Positions 12,075 through 24,461 of a stretch of 64,000 nt of DNA are shown here, in pieces. Under the pieces are notes generated by a model, which saw only the letters and a program-made list of their open reading frames with translations, was not told the DNA's origin and did no database searches. Made by a program: the position numbers and the translations under genes. Origin of the DNA: Rhynchosporium graminicola (taxonomy: Eukaryota > Ascomycota > Leotiomycetes > Helotiales > Ploettnerulaceae); the NCBI GenBank assembly GCA_900074885.1, contig FJUW01000008.1:250495-314494 (forward strand). Reading direction: 5' to 3'. How positions within the stretch are numbered: the first letter of the stretch is position 1; the number at the start of each line of letters is the position of its first letter.

Positions 12075-14329
12075 CTATGTTCGCAGATCTAGTAAGCTTT
12101 CTTTAAGCCCTTCTGCTAACGTCTGAAGGGCTAGTCGTCGTTCTCTCTGCTTTTCTGGTTCCGAAGCGATTCGGACAAGATCTTCTTCAGACAGCATCAT
12201 GACTGTCGTGGGTGCGAATATATTAGGAAGTGCCGAAAGGATGTGGCGCTCGACAACCTGTCGGCATACATTATCGACGAATGTCTTTATGGCCACCTTG
12301 AGCTTTGTCAGCTTCTGGACATAGCTGCGGCAACGGACAGGGCTTGCCTTGTAGTAGGCCTGTAGGCCGCCCATAGCCTCAGCACACGCTTGGTCATCCA
12401 TATTGACAATCACCCGTTTTTGTAGAGAGGTAAGGACTTTCTCTAGCTCGAGAGGTGTGTTGCTAACATGAAACTTGCCATTCCAGTCTTTCTCTACTGC
12501 AGCTCGCATAGCTATTTGCATGGCGTCTTTCATTGAACTTTCCCTAGCACTCTGTATGTTGTCTGTGTAGTAATGGTTGTAAGTTATGGGCTGGCGCTTT
12601 TCATCTGCGAGGAGTTTCTGCAGCTCCTCATTAGCCAGTGCCTTCCCTTCTTCCAATCGGGTGTTAGCAAGCAGGATGATTTCGCGCCGCATGTTCTCCT
12701 CATGTACAACATGATCCATTGCACCGTCGACGAACTCTGTGGTAATGTCGAACAGCTTTTTGACGTGATTCTCTGCAATACCTGCCCAGCGACTTGACTG
12801 CTCATGGTAGAGCTCCGCAAGTAAGACATGGTTGTAGTTTCCTGGAAGTTCACGACCACGAGTACGCAGATAGGTCTGATAACGTCAGAAATAGCATGTA
12901 ATCATTGATCCAATGCACTGGTAAGTACCTCTTTCACCCATTTGTTGAACACTTGCTGATTTACTAGAAGAGGACTAACCTCCGACTCAGAATCCGAATC
13001 TTGATCTGAACCGTCCTCGGATGAAGTCACACTAAACAGCTTTCTTTTCTGACCATTCTCGCGCATTTCCGTAGCGAAAGAACCATTAAGTCGATGGACT
13101 TCGGCCCTGAGGCGAGTCGAGTGATGATCCCTGAAGAAGTCTGCATCTCTTTCATGGTAGTTCCCATCAAGGGCGGACTGGATAAGGCCGTGAAATTCCA
13201 TACTACGACGAGTAAGAAACATGCGCATGTGAGCGGTGCTGGGGCGTTCATCCCCTAGATTTGCCAGTTGAGCTTCCGTACTAGCGAGAAGCGACTTGAT
13301 CTCGGTCCGGACCTTTGGAAGTTCCCTCTCGATATGTCCATCAAGCAAATCTTGCAAGTATTCCCTCAGGGGAGTGACGCCAAGACGAGTTGGATCTAGC
13401 CGGTGCTCCTTCCATACGAGCGAGGAGAAGAAGTCCAATTCCTGGTGCTTGCGCTCCTCTAGCGTAATACCGTCTTCGAGTTGGGCAGGACTGGGATTTT
13501 TCAGCAAGAAATAGCCAAGTTTTAACTTGGTTGTATCCAGGTTCTTAGCCAAGAGAGCAATGCGACCCTCAGTCCCTTTGTTGATGAGATCTGGCTTGGT
13601 GATAATTCCGACCGTCCTCTGCCCTGCCCTGTCAAACTTCCGAGCACGTTGTATGATGCCTTGGTTGGCGATGTCATTATTCGCCTGGACGACGGCAAGT
13701 ATGATTGTTCGAGAGCTCTGCAGGTAGCTGTCGACCAATCGACCTATCAGCTGGACATCCTCTTCAGTCTGCTCTTCACTTGCGACCGAGATGAGACCCG
13801 GAAGGTCTACGACCGTGAGATGGAGTCCGGTCTGACCAACAACTTCGATGCGAAGTACGTCCTCGCCAAATGTAAGACCGTCATCCATCCCTGAACCTCG
13901 AAGCTGCATTAATGCTCCTGCATTAGTAATGACGCCAGGAAGCTCGGAGAAGTCGCTCAACACACGGTGGTAAGCTTGGAAGCGCTCACGTTGCAATTTG
14001 CTGCGGGATGCGTGGGGTATGACCGTAGCTGTAATTCTGACCTCTGCCTCATGGTGATGTAGGATGATCTCGGTTGCAAATTTCGTGCAAACACCGTCCT
14101 GTCGAGGAAACGGGATGCCTGTGATTCCTTCTAGGACTGAACTTTTCCCTGCAGATTGATCACCGCACACCACTAATTGGGGAAGGGAGATATGATCCCC
14201 TACCCCCTTTGCTCTAACGTGAGCAATCTGGTCGAGTCTGTGTGTTGATTTGGCCGACCGCAAACCCCTCAGGGAGGGAAAGTCTATCGTTCCTTTCGGA
14301 AATGTGCCGTTGATATACTGTTCTGCCAT
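12075..14329 (-). CDS. Dynamin-like GTPase (intact, two exons)
   Basis: The model joins exons 14329-12929 and 12875-12075 across a 53-bp intron (donor GTACTT, branch CTGAC, acceptor TATCAG) and gives 733 residues without a stop. The GTPase domain shows P-loop GDQSAGKSS (residues 56-64), DLPG (175-178) and TKPD (244-247). The middle/stalk region carries the RGRELPG signature just after the splice site. The C-terminal 100 residues form a GTPase effector domain. There is no PH domain or membrane segment, as in fungal Mx/DRP-like dynamins that assemble into helical polymers on membranes. Length and order are normal. Three dead relatives lie at 45-57 kb. The first ATG gives the family's usual short leader. 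Its specific cellular role is not known. Confidence 0.92.
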
Positions 14330-16001
14330 CTTCGAATGCAGATACGCTGGGAGAAAGATTCTGGATTCTGTACAATATAAGTAAAGCTGGATCGATGACT
14401 TGCGAACCTTGCGTCGAAGCAGTACTTGATCTACTGCGCTAAAATTTGACGTCGATTTGTCGTAAGAAAAGAAGCAAAGTTGGAGTTACGTAAGATACGG
14501 CATGGTTTCTTGTTGAAGATAGTGTGAGAGTACAGGATGATCTCGTGCATGACTGAGGGGGCCCAGACTACAGTCTTCCTGGATCACCGATCCGAGGTGT
14601 GGAAGCTAGTTCCTAGGGTAACAACTAAAGACTATCATACGTCTCGCACGACTTCTTGCCTCAACTGCCGTCACGAAGAGCATAGGTAAATTCTCTCTGC
14701 AAGACGTCTTGGCAACTGAGGGCAGGCTAAAAGACACTAACGAGTCTTCACGGACTGCTTCCTACGAGAAGTAATAGTTACGTTCACTTGATTGCTCCTT
14801 CCTCAGGACATGATCGATGTCGATCTGAGCTTTTCGGACGTCCTCTGGCCTTCTTCAAAAGAGTGAGGGATAAAGCTCTTCCACGGTTGGAGATCTAGCT
14901 GGAGCAAGGGCACCTTGAAGTGATAAAGGTGAGGTACTTGGGCGACTTAAAAGAGGGAGACCACCTTGAAACGGAAACGTTGGCGGCAGATGAAATATTA
15001 CTTCACTTGATCGATGAGAAGGATCCAAATCTGTCCAAACAGATCCTCAGCGTAGTGGAAATGGACTGCATGCGGGAAACAGTGTGGAAACGTACTGGCG
15101 ACGACAAAAGCACATATGAGAATGAGCAAATCTCAACGACGTAAAACATTCGAAACCGATCGATTGTTAATACGGCGGCTTTGTCTACTTTAGTCGGTAC
15201 TGTACTATGCACATACTCTTATGAACAACCATGTGAAGCGGGATGAATCAGATCGAATTACAATGGGTCATGACCTCCGTGAGTTCCATCGCCGGCCCGT
15301 CCAGCCCTACTCTGATCAGCCTTGATCACTTATGACGAGTTGTGATCCAAATCTTCAGTACACGCAGGTAGGGCAGAACCACGCTGCTTATTTTCGCTGC
15401 CGATTGTCTGACGGAACGGGGCGGAAAGCTACGTGCTTTGTATCATATCAAAATAAGAATAGAGGCTAGCAGATAGATGATAGCATTTCGAAGATTGAAA
15501 ACCGTCGGCTGTGAGGGACCTACATTATATTACACATATAGCCTCTAATTGCCCTGCTTCACCATGAGAAAAAGCCGAGTTCGCAAGTCCTTCCCCCTTT
15601 CGCATTATCCTCCTGCCCTCAACCAGACTAAAGTATCTTATAGGTATTCTGGCGACATCCCACACAGCTGTATCAGAGGATTTCAAGACGCCTGATACGA
15701 TGCATCACTTTGCCTATTCAAGCTCCTTGGGAGACGAAACTAAATCAAGTAGGATCGCAGACCCCTTCGGATATTCTAGGATTCTCGACGAATCGGTCAT
15801 TTCTAGTCTCGATAGTATTGTAGGGTTCATTGTGCCGCGAAAAAGAGCCTCCACGAGCCCAGAAACTGCGGTACTAGTCGTATACATGGAAGCGTGCTGT
15901 ATTTGTTTGAGGTATAAGACTAGTGACTTGAATACCTGATCGGAAAGAGATAATATACTTGCTAGTGTTAGCCGTTTCACTGTAACACAGAAACAGATGA
16001 C
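14330..16001. other. Intergenic, no recognised gene
   Basis: A 75-codon forward frame at 14920-15144 lacks an ATG near its start and has no known motif. A minus frame at 15714-15980 lies directly downstream of the RNase III-like gene, but also lacks an ATG. Neither can be supported as a gene. Confidence 0.3.
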
Positions 16002-17502
16002 CTATAGCTCATCGGCATTCGAAAGGACTGGCAAATCCAGTAAGTCGCCTTGCGGCCAAGAAAGCAGACCCAGTATGCCGTAACTAAAGCTATTTACGAG
16101 CACATCGAAGCGTTCTCCAAGCTTGCGCAAACGATGAACGAATCGCTTTTTCTTCTGGTATAATTCCGTGCCTGGAGTCAGATTAGGATATACCTCCTTG
16201 ATGATCTCTTCGGCAACCATAGAGTCTTCGAGATTCTGAGGATTCCCAAGCCGAGAACTTGCTTGGTTCGAGAGACTTTGTACCGTGTCCACAACAAACC
16301 CGTCGCTCGTTCTTCGTGAGCCTTTGCTGCAATCCACGAACAGCTGATGAGTGTGGCACCGCTTCATGAAGAGAAGGTAAGCAATCTCAGATCCTGCATC
16401 CTTAATAGCCTTCACTCGATCTGCGAGCGAGAGATTGCAGTCACCTCTGAATTCACCCATGAATTGCTTCTGAGCGACAGATGTTCGATGCGCTATGATG
16501 ATCTCTTGTAGGGCAACAATGGATTCAGGGCTTGCAATCACGTAAGATAAAGTCTTAATCGCCAGACCACTGTCCCTAGGAGGAAGTTGCAATCCATTGA
16601 ACGCTATCCCAGAGTCCATCGAACTGAAGGGCAGTCCAGTTCGTAGACATCTTTGTTCATCCCGAGCCAAGCACCTGGTCAATTGAATTATTTGTCGTGA
16701 CTCGGAATTGTTTGTCGAGGCTTTCCGCTTCTTCCGAGCCGTTCCAATCGTCGAGGAGTCTTGGCCGGGTTGGAGCTGGTGCTGATCCCCCTCCCGTCCT
16801 TCTGTCGTTGTTGTCGGAATGAAGTTGTATGATGCAGAAATTTGTGTTATCTGTCGAGGTAGAAGAGATGATTCAGGATTGTCGAGATTGAGGTTCGTGG
16901 GATTGGAAGCAAGTTCTTGAGAAGCTGTTTCAAGCAGTATCTCTGTACCGATACTTTGCACGACGTTATCAATAGACCACATGCCATGAGTAGATCAAAA
17001 ACTCACAAGAGACGCTCAACAGCCTTTTCTGTTCGACGAAGATTCTCATCCGAATCTTGCCAGATCGCGCCGATAATAGCGTAGATAGCTTGTCGTAGCG
17101 TTTCCTCCGCGACGACGCCGCGTTGTCGAGGGGAGAGCTTCATGCTGCCCGGGATACGGAGAGCAGTTGCTCTAATTGTATAGTCCTTTGCAGCTATAGC
17201 ACACTCTAAGGCTTTCTTTGCGGTGCTACCTTCAGGCTGTTAAGACGAAGTCCATTCTGCTATCCTCAGATATACATACAACTTTCCGAGTTTCTCTGTG
17301 GACACCTCCTTCCGAGAGCTAGCAGAGGAAGGACACATTTACTAAAGCGAGCAAGCAAGCGATTACCTTCGTACTTTGCTTTCTCTTCTGCTGTCCCTTC
17401 TTTGTCACCTTCTGCACCTGGCGCAGTCAAGGCTTCATTAAGCACAGACTTTGCAATAAAGTGATAATTAAGAACTTCTTCCAAGAAACTTATCGAGTCC
17501 AT
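16002..17502 (-). CDS. RNase III-fold protein, probably catalytically inactive
   Basis: Three exons (17502-17280, 17229-17007, 16953-16002) join in frame to 465 codons. Intron 1 is 50 bp (GTATGT donor, CTTAAC branch, GAAG acceptor). Intron 2 is 53 bp (GTGAGT donor, GCAAAG acceptor). Residues 1-150 match fungal RNase III-like proteins: 'EEVLNYHFIAKSVLNEALTAPG', then 'KYEGNRLLARFSKCVL' in place of the ERLEFLGDAVL signature, then 'EETLRQAIYAIIGAI' where enzymes have a D-x-x-EAxxGA helix. The key acidic residues appear to be replaced (GD by SK, and the later D and E by Q and Y), so it likely binds RNA or a partner without cleaving. No double-stranded RNA-binding domain is visible. The long C-terminal part is basic and Ser/Thr-rich early, then helical, and matches nothing I know. 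Confidence 0.75.
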
Positions 17503-18657
17503 CTTTGTGATACGGATATGAAGCAAGAATGAATGGGAATGAGTTGAGATTTATGTGCTGAAAAGTGGTCGCTGACTTACGAGGCTCATCGTAAAGCGCT
17601 AATTCATTTCGGGAGGTAGTTGCTGGCATGTTGTGTTTAGTCCTGCATTGGGTCTAGTGAGCTGGGTGTTCATATGCCAGATGGCCTGGATGCACCAGAG
17701 AGCTCAGGTGAACGATTCGCATAGATTGCGTGGCCATGGGCAAAACCTCCGGAAAGTATATTGACAAGTGTCTGCAGGCAATTGCTATAACCCTTCGATA
17801 TGCCCGAATTAGGGTCTTGAGATCGACTGTGTAGTCTCCGAAAGTCGTTGTCCTAAACCGTGCACCGTTCGCGACGAGCTGTTTGGCTGCTCCCGAATAT
17901 ATCAAAATGGAGATGTGATAGAACGTTTCCTCTGCAAATGTGGGAGTACAGGACGCGACTTGTGTGGATCGTGGCTAATCATTAACCAGCTTCATGTGTC
18001 GATCCTGCAGTCATAGGCATCTTTTTGAACCCGAAATATATGAGGTCGGGGTTTGCACCAATCCACCGGAGGTTGCACGCCGCAAATAGAACAGCGAAAC
18101 GATGCTCTCCGCCATGCAGCCCAATTGCAGGCCTCATGTAGTCTGGCATGTGATAGTCGGCCTCGAGTGTCGACCTCGATTGTCGGCCTCGATTGGGCGT
18201 GGTGCAGTATTACACCGCAGGGTGTTCGTTGCCGAGTACCAGGCCACGAGATTAGGATCTGGCTGCTACCCGCACAAGGACATGTTTGCTAGGAAGTGAT
18301 TGCAGGCGTCAAGTTTTGATGCGTCTTAAATGCGCATAATAAAACGTACTGGCGGACTATCTGTATTGAGCTATTTCTATTGCTCACTAGTGAGGCCTAT
18401 AACATGGAATGCCTGGTGAAGAAGATTATCTTGGAAACGTAAAACCTACAGGCGTCGTAAAAGGTATTGAATCAGTCGCGTCGCGAGGAACAATAGTAGG
18501 AATACAGACAACCAGTACAGGGTCAAATCCCGTTGCAGTACCGTCTTGTGCATGCTCTGTCAGATAAGAACAACAAGACAGTGATAAATGGTGCTAGCTC
18601 CCAAGCCTTTCTCACTTCTGCGACTTATTATTCGTGATCATTTGCAATATCATCAAG
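17503..18657. other. Intergenic, probable promoter region
   Basis: This stretch separates two divergently transcribed genes. Its minus frame at 17654-17905 has no ATG and no known motif. A short local tandem repeat lies at 18156-18194. Confidence 0.35.
18156..18194. repeat. 13-bp tandem repeat, three copies
   Basis: Three consecutive 13-base units read GTCGGCCTCGAGT, GTCGACCTCGATT and GTCGGCCTCGATT. Nothing suggests a function. Confidence 0.8.
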
Positions 18658-20757
18658 ATGGCTTCCAATTGCCACACATCAAACAATAAACTTTGTTCAC
18701 CTACAGATTCTCGTATTGACCCTTCAGCTACTCTTAACAGTCCATGTGCTACTAGCTCGAAAGTAGTAGTTGTCGGTATATATGGACTTCCGGGGTCTGG
18801 TAAAACGTTCTTGCTGAACCTGTTGAGGCGTGAGCTGCGGAACGAGCTATTCGAATTCTACGATGGGTCCGAAATGATTGCCAAGATCTCTCCGGGTGGT
18901 CTTGAAGCATTTCAGGGACTGGAGGAGGGTGAGAAGGTCCAATGGCGCCAGCTTGCTATTGATACTATTCGAAATGAGTGTGCTAATAGTGGGCGAGTTG
19001 CAGTTGTCGCTGGACATTTCATGTTCTGGCCAGAGGAGGAGGAGGCTGCAAGGTCAGTATATACCCAAAATGACCTTAAAACTTTTACGCATATTCTTTA
19101 CCTGGATGTTCCTGTCCAGATTATCTTCTAACGCCGTCAGGGTGACGTGACGAGGGGTCGCCCTTCTGCATCCTTGAGCTATCTATCGGGGTGGCAGGAG
19201 CAGGAAAAGATGCAGCTGCGCAGTCTCTGCCGTAACTATGGCATTCTATTCTCCCTTGTCTCATAGCAGGCAATGATATTCGGCAAGGTCTTGATGCTGC
19301 TACGGGACTTCTAATATTATATAGAGGACTATAACTTGTTACTCGCTGAGAAATTTCTGGATGAGTCTGTAGTGGCTGGACAAACCGAAGTCGAGACGGT
19401 ACTGGTAATGGACGCCGATAGGATACTGGCTGCAATAGATACTGGCATGTTATTTTGGTAGAAGATTCTCGTTTCTCAGCCAGCAGGGGGTAACGACCTA
19501 TTGAAGACATTATTCGGTAGCTCGTTGGGTTACTCTTATACAGCCTTTCGCCAGGCTACCTTGTTGTATGAAGAGATAGCTGATGACGAAGAGTTTGACT
19601 CTACCTGTTAAGAGGTGGCACTGGAGGTGAGAATGTATCCTGAATTTGTAGCTTTGTTGAAATTGGTAGCTAAAGAGAGCCATGTTGGTGCCGTGATTAT
19701 TAGCTGCGGACTGCGTCGGGTTTGGGAGAAAGTGCTTGAGAGAGAAGGACTCTCCAAAGTGGTCGAGGTTATCGGCGGGGGACGTATCGCAGACGGCTTT
19801 GTTGTTACAGCTAGATTGAAGGCGTTATTGGTGTCTCGTTTGCAGAAGTATCACCAGAAGTATGTGTGGGCGTTCGGGGACAGCTTGCTCGACTTGGAGA
19901 TGCTGGGCACGGCAGACCAGGCTATTGTTGTCGTGGGCGATGAGAAGACTAGAAGCAGAACTATGGATTTGGGGCTGTTTAACGTGATTCGAGATGGCGG
20001 TCTGCAAGCACGCCAGGTTGTGCTACCCAGCGATGCGATGCCGCGTCTAGACACGAACATGCTTCCCTTGATTTCCATGGCGGATCCAGATTTTGTCTAT
20101 TCTATGCTTCGCTACCGCAGTCGATAAGCTGGTATCTAAGTGTATCACGCAATGGATCAGGACGGTACGAAACTCCTGATGATATCGATGCGAGATGCAA
20201 CTGTTAGTGGTCCAGCCTTGAGGGAAAGTCATCGCCGTGTTGGATATTATCTAGCCACCGCGTTTTTGACGCGTGTGGTCGGCATCGAAAAGATCTCGAT
20301 AGCTCATGTGCAGGGTCATCACATAAGCGGCTATCGACTGCAAAACGAGCAAAAAACATCGATTGTAGCGCTGATGCGTGGCGGAGAACCAATGGCTTTT
20401 GGGGTTAACGATATTTTCCCGCTGGCCATGTTTATTCACGCAAGCTGCCCAGAAGACATCAAATCCCACTATCTGCAAGGATAATCTACCGTAGTGCTAG
20501 TGGATTCAGTGGTGAACAATGGCACGACTGTGGTACACTTCGAGAAACATGTCCGCAGATTAAACCCTATAATTCGCGTCGTGGTTATTGCTGGTGTTGT
20601 CCAGGCGGATTCCATCTCTGACGGTAGCCCTATCCGTGAGCTTGCTCGCTGCCAGCAACTTGACATCATTGCTCTCCGTCTCTCCGATAACAAGTTTACT
20701 GGTCAAGGTACTACCGATACTGGTAATCGTCTCTTTAATATAACGCATATGCTATGA
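18658..20757 (+). pseudogene. P-loop kinase / HAD / phosphoribosyltransferase fusion, RIP-type stops
   Basis: A single frame of 700 codons runs from ATG 18658 to TGA 20755-20757. Eight premature stops interrupt it (19129, 19264, 19312, 19459, 19609, 20125, 20137, 20482); all are TAA or TAG and there is no frameshift. Domain 1 has Walker A GLPGSGKT at residues 43-50 and resembles AAA_33-type nucleotide or sugar kinases. Domain 2 is HAD-like: 'MDADRILAAIDTG' (loop I, the usual Thr changed), 'ISCGLRRVWE' and 'GDSLLDLEML'. Domain 3 resembles uracil phosphoribosyltransferase, with 'LMRGGEPMAFG' and a PRPP loop-like 'VLVDSVVNNGTT'. The start is supported by a second copy near 38.2 kb that aligns up to this position. 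The intact fusion probably acts in nucleobase or phosphate metabolism; that is inference. Confidence 0.85.
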
Positions 20758-21026
20758 TAATATGGCAAAGCTGTAAGTATTGAATGTTATCAGACAGAGT
20801 CTTTGGTTAATGTCGGTGCTAGGGCTGACAGGATGCCGAGTGTGGGGCAGGCAAGGAGTGTCCTCTAAGAAAGAAAATGAATGATTAGTATTATTTACAC
20901 GCGGGGATAATAAAGGACATACAATTACTCATGAAGCCATTTCTCCAGCATCCCATTTCATCTTAACACAGGTGAATCCTTCGATGCCCAAATTGCTAAA
21001 CCTACCTAACCTGCGATCGTGCATTT

Positions 21027-21488
21027 CTACGGCAGGAGTGGCCAAACTCGTCGCAATCGAGAGCCGAATCGCCTGAACTTCACCGGATCAATCTGGTGAC
21101 GGCGAGCGACTTCCTCAAGCTTGTGGTCTTTCCTGGGATTTACTACCTCACGCACTTGACTGTATTGAGGAGCGTTGCATAAAGTAGCGACTGTCCGGTA
21201 GAATTTCCAACGCGAAGTATACTTTACTAATATGTACGCGTAGACCAGGGCATGACGAGAGGCAATGAATCGAGGTAGCTCCCGCACAGGAAAGCTATCA
21301 TATCGCGCTCGACTGATGGAGAAGAAGACATCCGAGGTCTCGCTGAGCTTTTGCAAAGGCGTCTTTGCTGCCTGGCGCTCTCGGAGTTCCTCCCGAAGTC
21401 GGTCTCTGTACTAGGACCGTGGGGACTGTAGTGATAGCCCTAGTATCTTATGCCATCTAATGAGAAGCAGGTCGCTAAGATGTCGCAT
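21027..21488 (-). pseudogene. Conserved fungal protein of unknown function, one stop
   Basis: An in-frame ATG at 21488 opens 154 codons interrupted only by TAG at 21411-21413, which fits CAG-to-TAG. After the stop the frame is basic and helical: 'YRDRLREELRERQAAKTPLQKL', an Arg/Tyr-rich middle, and a C-terminus 'KDHKLEEVARRHQIDPVKF' ending WPLLP. The composition looks coding throughout, and it resembles a conserved but unnamed ascomycete protein, possibly the C-terminal part of a longer one. An alternative is that the TAG ends an intron (…TCCTAG) and the upstream ATG is chance; then the first exon is missing. Confidence 0.5.
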
Positions 21489-22762
21489 CGTGTGTGGCGA
21501 GTTTGTAGTTCGTGGTAAGTTATTTTCTGAATACCAAACTGAGAAGTGGCTCGTGTGGCACCAGCTGACTAGGTTCACGTAATATATGGGTCAGCACGAG
21601 TAGATGCAGCACACGTACTTCAAGTGAAATATTCGAAGAGGCGCTTTTTCCCCGAGCTCAAAGCACTAGTATATACTTCCGTACTTCCACATTATTTTCA
21701 TGTGGGTCACCCGTGAGTGCTTTGCACTACAGTGATGCAGGTCCGGTAGTGGAGGTACCGACAATAGTGGCGTCCTTCCTTGAATTACTTGTATGCACCA
21801 CCCGGCAGCTATAAATGTAATTGGTTACTTCCTCGCAACTCGGGAGAACTTGGTTAATTAAGCACTACAAAAGTGATCTGTTCTTTTCAAGGCTATTCAG
21901 AAGCTTAACACTGATGGTGAGGCAAACAAGTGCTGTGATGCCATACACCAGAGCTCTTATAAACGCAAAGCCATAAAGCGAATAGGAGAGAAAAAATCTT
22001 ACTAGCCACGATGGAAGTGTTCATAGGAAATCAGAAACGTATGATTGATACCAAAACTCGCGATCGCGAGCTGCAGGTATTTCCCCTGAGTCGAATCCAC
22101 TGCAAGTCGAAGCATCTATTAATTTTCTGATTGCGGAGCCGCGAGACATGTATATTTGTGGTTGATTTTCATGATCCTCATGGTGAAGCGCTTAACTCCT
22201 TCGAGAGCTAAATACAGGTAATGCTGAGATACTAGACTTAGCCCCGTGTTGAGCTTAGTGTGGTAGACCTGGACGTCGAACTCGACACCTTCCATAGGCT
22301 AGGTGACGTGCAGCCTCCGCAGATCGTATGTAAGCTAATCCTTGCGCACTGCACGCTGCATAATGCGTATACTGCAGTATACTGTGTCTTAAGGTCTTAT
22401 TGCTAACTATCACTATAGCCAAGCTAGGGACTTTAGATTAAGGTAGACACTCCTTGCGGGTCACTCATCGTGACGCCTATTCGTCTATATATACAGATCC
22501 ACTGGCTAAGACTGCGTATCACGGCAGCTTGTATGCGGCCTCTTCATTTGACCCACCTAGTCTACTATAGGATATTTTGTCGTGAACCTGTGGGTTGGGC
22601 GTAGTATCTATGTTATCTTGCCTCTCGTACTGTATGCGCAATGGCTTACCGCGACTCGTCCGACGATGACATAAGGTGCTTCGAGTCTGACTGGTTCCAG
22701 AGTTCACTCGTCCTGATATACTCTCTCGCGCAGCAGAATCGTGATCAACATGTGTGGGAGTG
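21489..22762. other. Intergenic, nothing recognised
   Basis: Only short frames without motifs occur. The sequence is moderately AT-rich. Confidence 0.35.
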
Positions 22763-22895
22763 CGAAAGGGGCTGGACAGTGAGTCTCGTCCACCGTGGTG
22801 AATTGCAAGATAATGTTTCCCGTAGAGCGAGTTCGCCCTATAGTTTTCCTTTATAGATAGAGTACTGGACGAAACCCACTGTCCACCCTCTTTCG
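22763..22895. mobile_element. MITE, 133 bp, related to the Tc1 element at 6.7 kb
   Basis: The inverted repeats of about 29 bp begin CGAAAGGGGCTGGACAGTGA on the left and CGAAAGAGGGTGGACAGTGG on the right (reverse-complemented). Both run into a GT-TTCGTCCA or CTCGTCCA segment shared with the ends of the 6724-7973 element. The right flank is TA (22896-22897); the left flank is TG, as if one base of the duplication had mutated. The interior is unrelated and non-coding. It is best read as a non-autonomous relative that the same transposase family could have moved. Confidence 0.8.
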
Positions 22896-23608
22896 TACAA
22901 GACGAGACATACTACGGACTGTGGCCATTTTTCACAAGCCAGTATAGTGATCTTGCAAGCCGAAATCCCTTGTATTTGCATCTGTGCTGCTGTTATAGAT
23001 TGCATCACGATCCTTCACTATAGAAGAGCGGTTATAACAATGACGGGACTATATGATTGGAAGCCTCAAAATCGGTGCAATGCTATCTTCAGGATTCCGA
23101 TAGACTCGATGCTTTCGCTAAGAGGCCTTATATATACTGCATCTCGCCGAGTTGGGTAGCAGTTCGTGTGCGCCCGCCACACACACTTGTTATATTCCTC
23201 CGGGTATGGAAGTACTAAGATCTGCAATATGCTACTTGCGGATTACGGAATACGTGACACGAGTAGGGGAGCCTCCTCTCGGATCATTACCACGATCGTT
23301 AGGAAGCCCTAGAACTTGTCATTTGTCCTCGGAGTGACCGGCGTCCCCTAGGACTAAATACTCGATTCACACGATGAACTGTCCGTCTGTGGCAGAATCG
23401 GCAGTTCGGAGCTGTTTTTAGGGCTTGTAATCCGCTGATGATGACAATTCTTGTTCGTAGCTACACCTGAGTTTAGCCATTTCGCAAACGCTTCAGAGGC
23501 TCCTCAGCTCACCTTGCTGGTCGATGAATATTGTATGTAAATATTTCAAGAGTAGCTATAATAGTAGGGAATAGTAGTCTTCTCTGGACCTGTTGAACAC
23601 GATTCAAA
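22896..23608. other. Intergenic, nothing recognised
   Basis: There are short frames only and no repeat. Confidence 0.35.
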
Positions 23609-24461
23609 ATGTCAGCCTTATTTAAAGAGTTCGTATCTGCCACTTACTCACACTCCCTCGTTAACATCTTCTTGTAGGATTATCCTTTCACGTTTCTTTA
23701 CCTTCGTTGTTGGTGTAGATGCGGTACCTATTGCGGTACACGAAGCGATACTCGCAGACTAATCTCCTGAACTAGCAGCTCTCATGCGAGGAAAGATGTC
23801 AGAAAGTCTAGCTGCCGAATCTAGGTGGGAGGATGTGGATACGGAAACTTTCATAAGATTTGCTCAGTTCGCGTATACTGGAGACTATACGGCTCCGCAA
23901 ATGCTCATCGAAGAAACACACACGATCCATTCTATCGAGTCTTCGTGGGAATTACCACCAATGAAAAAGGCGGGCAAGAAATACAGTCCTTACCCAACGA
24001 AGCTAATCCCTTCTTTCAAGAATCTCAGCTACCCTATTCCGATGCCTCGATTCAACTTTGCGATTACCTGGAAGCCCACTGTACTCGAAGGTCCCAGCCA
24101 GAATATCGAAGAGATACTCATTATCCATGCATCGTTGTATATCTTGGGAGAGAAGTGGGGAATCGAACGGCTGAAGCAGTTAGCTCTATTCAAGATCCAC
24201 AAATCTCTATGTCTGTTCAGTCTCGATATACCGAAACTCGAACATATCGTCATGTTTGTGCGATACGTATATGAGAGAACGCCGGATCTAAGAACGAAGT
24301 TGGACGGGCTGAGGGAATTGATTTGTCATTATATAGGTACCAACACTCGACTCACAGCGGAGGGCACGACGTTTTTGGCACTCATTGAGGAGGGGGGGGC
24401 CTTTACGCGAGATCTGTGGAAGCTTGTGGCACCAATGGCAGGAGCAGTCGAGCTGATATAA
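23609..24461 (+). pseudogene. BTB/POZ-domain protein, decayed N-terminus
   Basis: The C-terminal frame from about 23690 to 24461 is open except for TAA 23760-23762, in a stretch reading 'HEAILAD-stop-SPELAALMRGKMSES', where CAA (Gln) is expected. 'FTFVVGVDAVPIAVHEAILA' and 'DVDTETFIRFAQFAYTGDY' are the two halves of a BTB fold as found in expanded fungal BTB families. The rest is the usual helical C-terminal half with a cysteine/histidine-poor 'HASLYILGEKWGIERLKQLAL' segment. The likely original start, ATG 23609, is in another frame, so a frameshift lies between 23640 and 23690. A shortened protein from ATG 23784 would lack the strand that forms the dimer face. BTB proteins usually bridge substrates to CUL3 ligases. 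Confidence 0.75.

Noticed and set aside
18500..18545. tRNA T-arm-like GGTCAAATCCC
   Set aside because: No cloverleaf could be built around it: acceptor and D arms are absent.
23149..23337. Forward ORF as a small gene
   Set aside because: It has no recognisable motif, lies among stops in an intergenic stretch, and its length is expected by chance.
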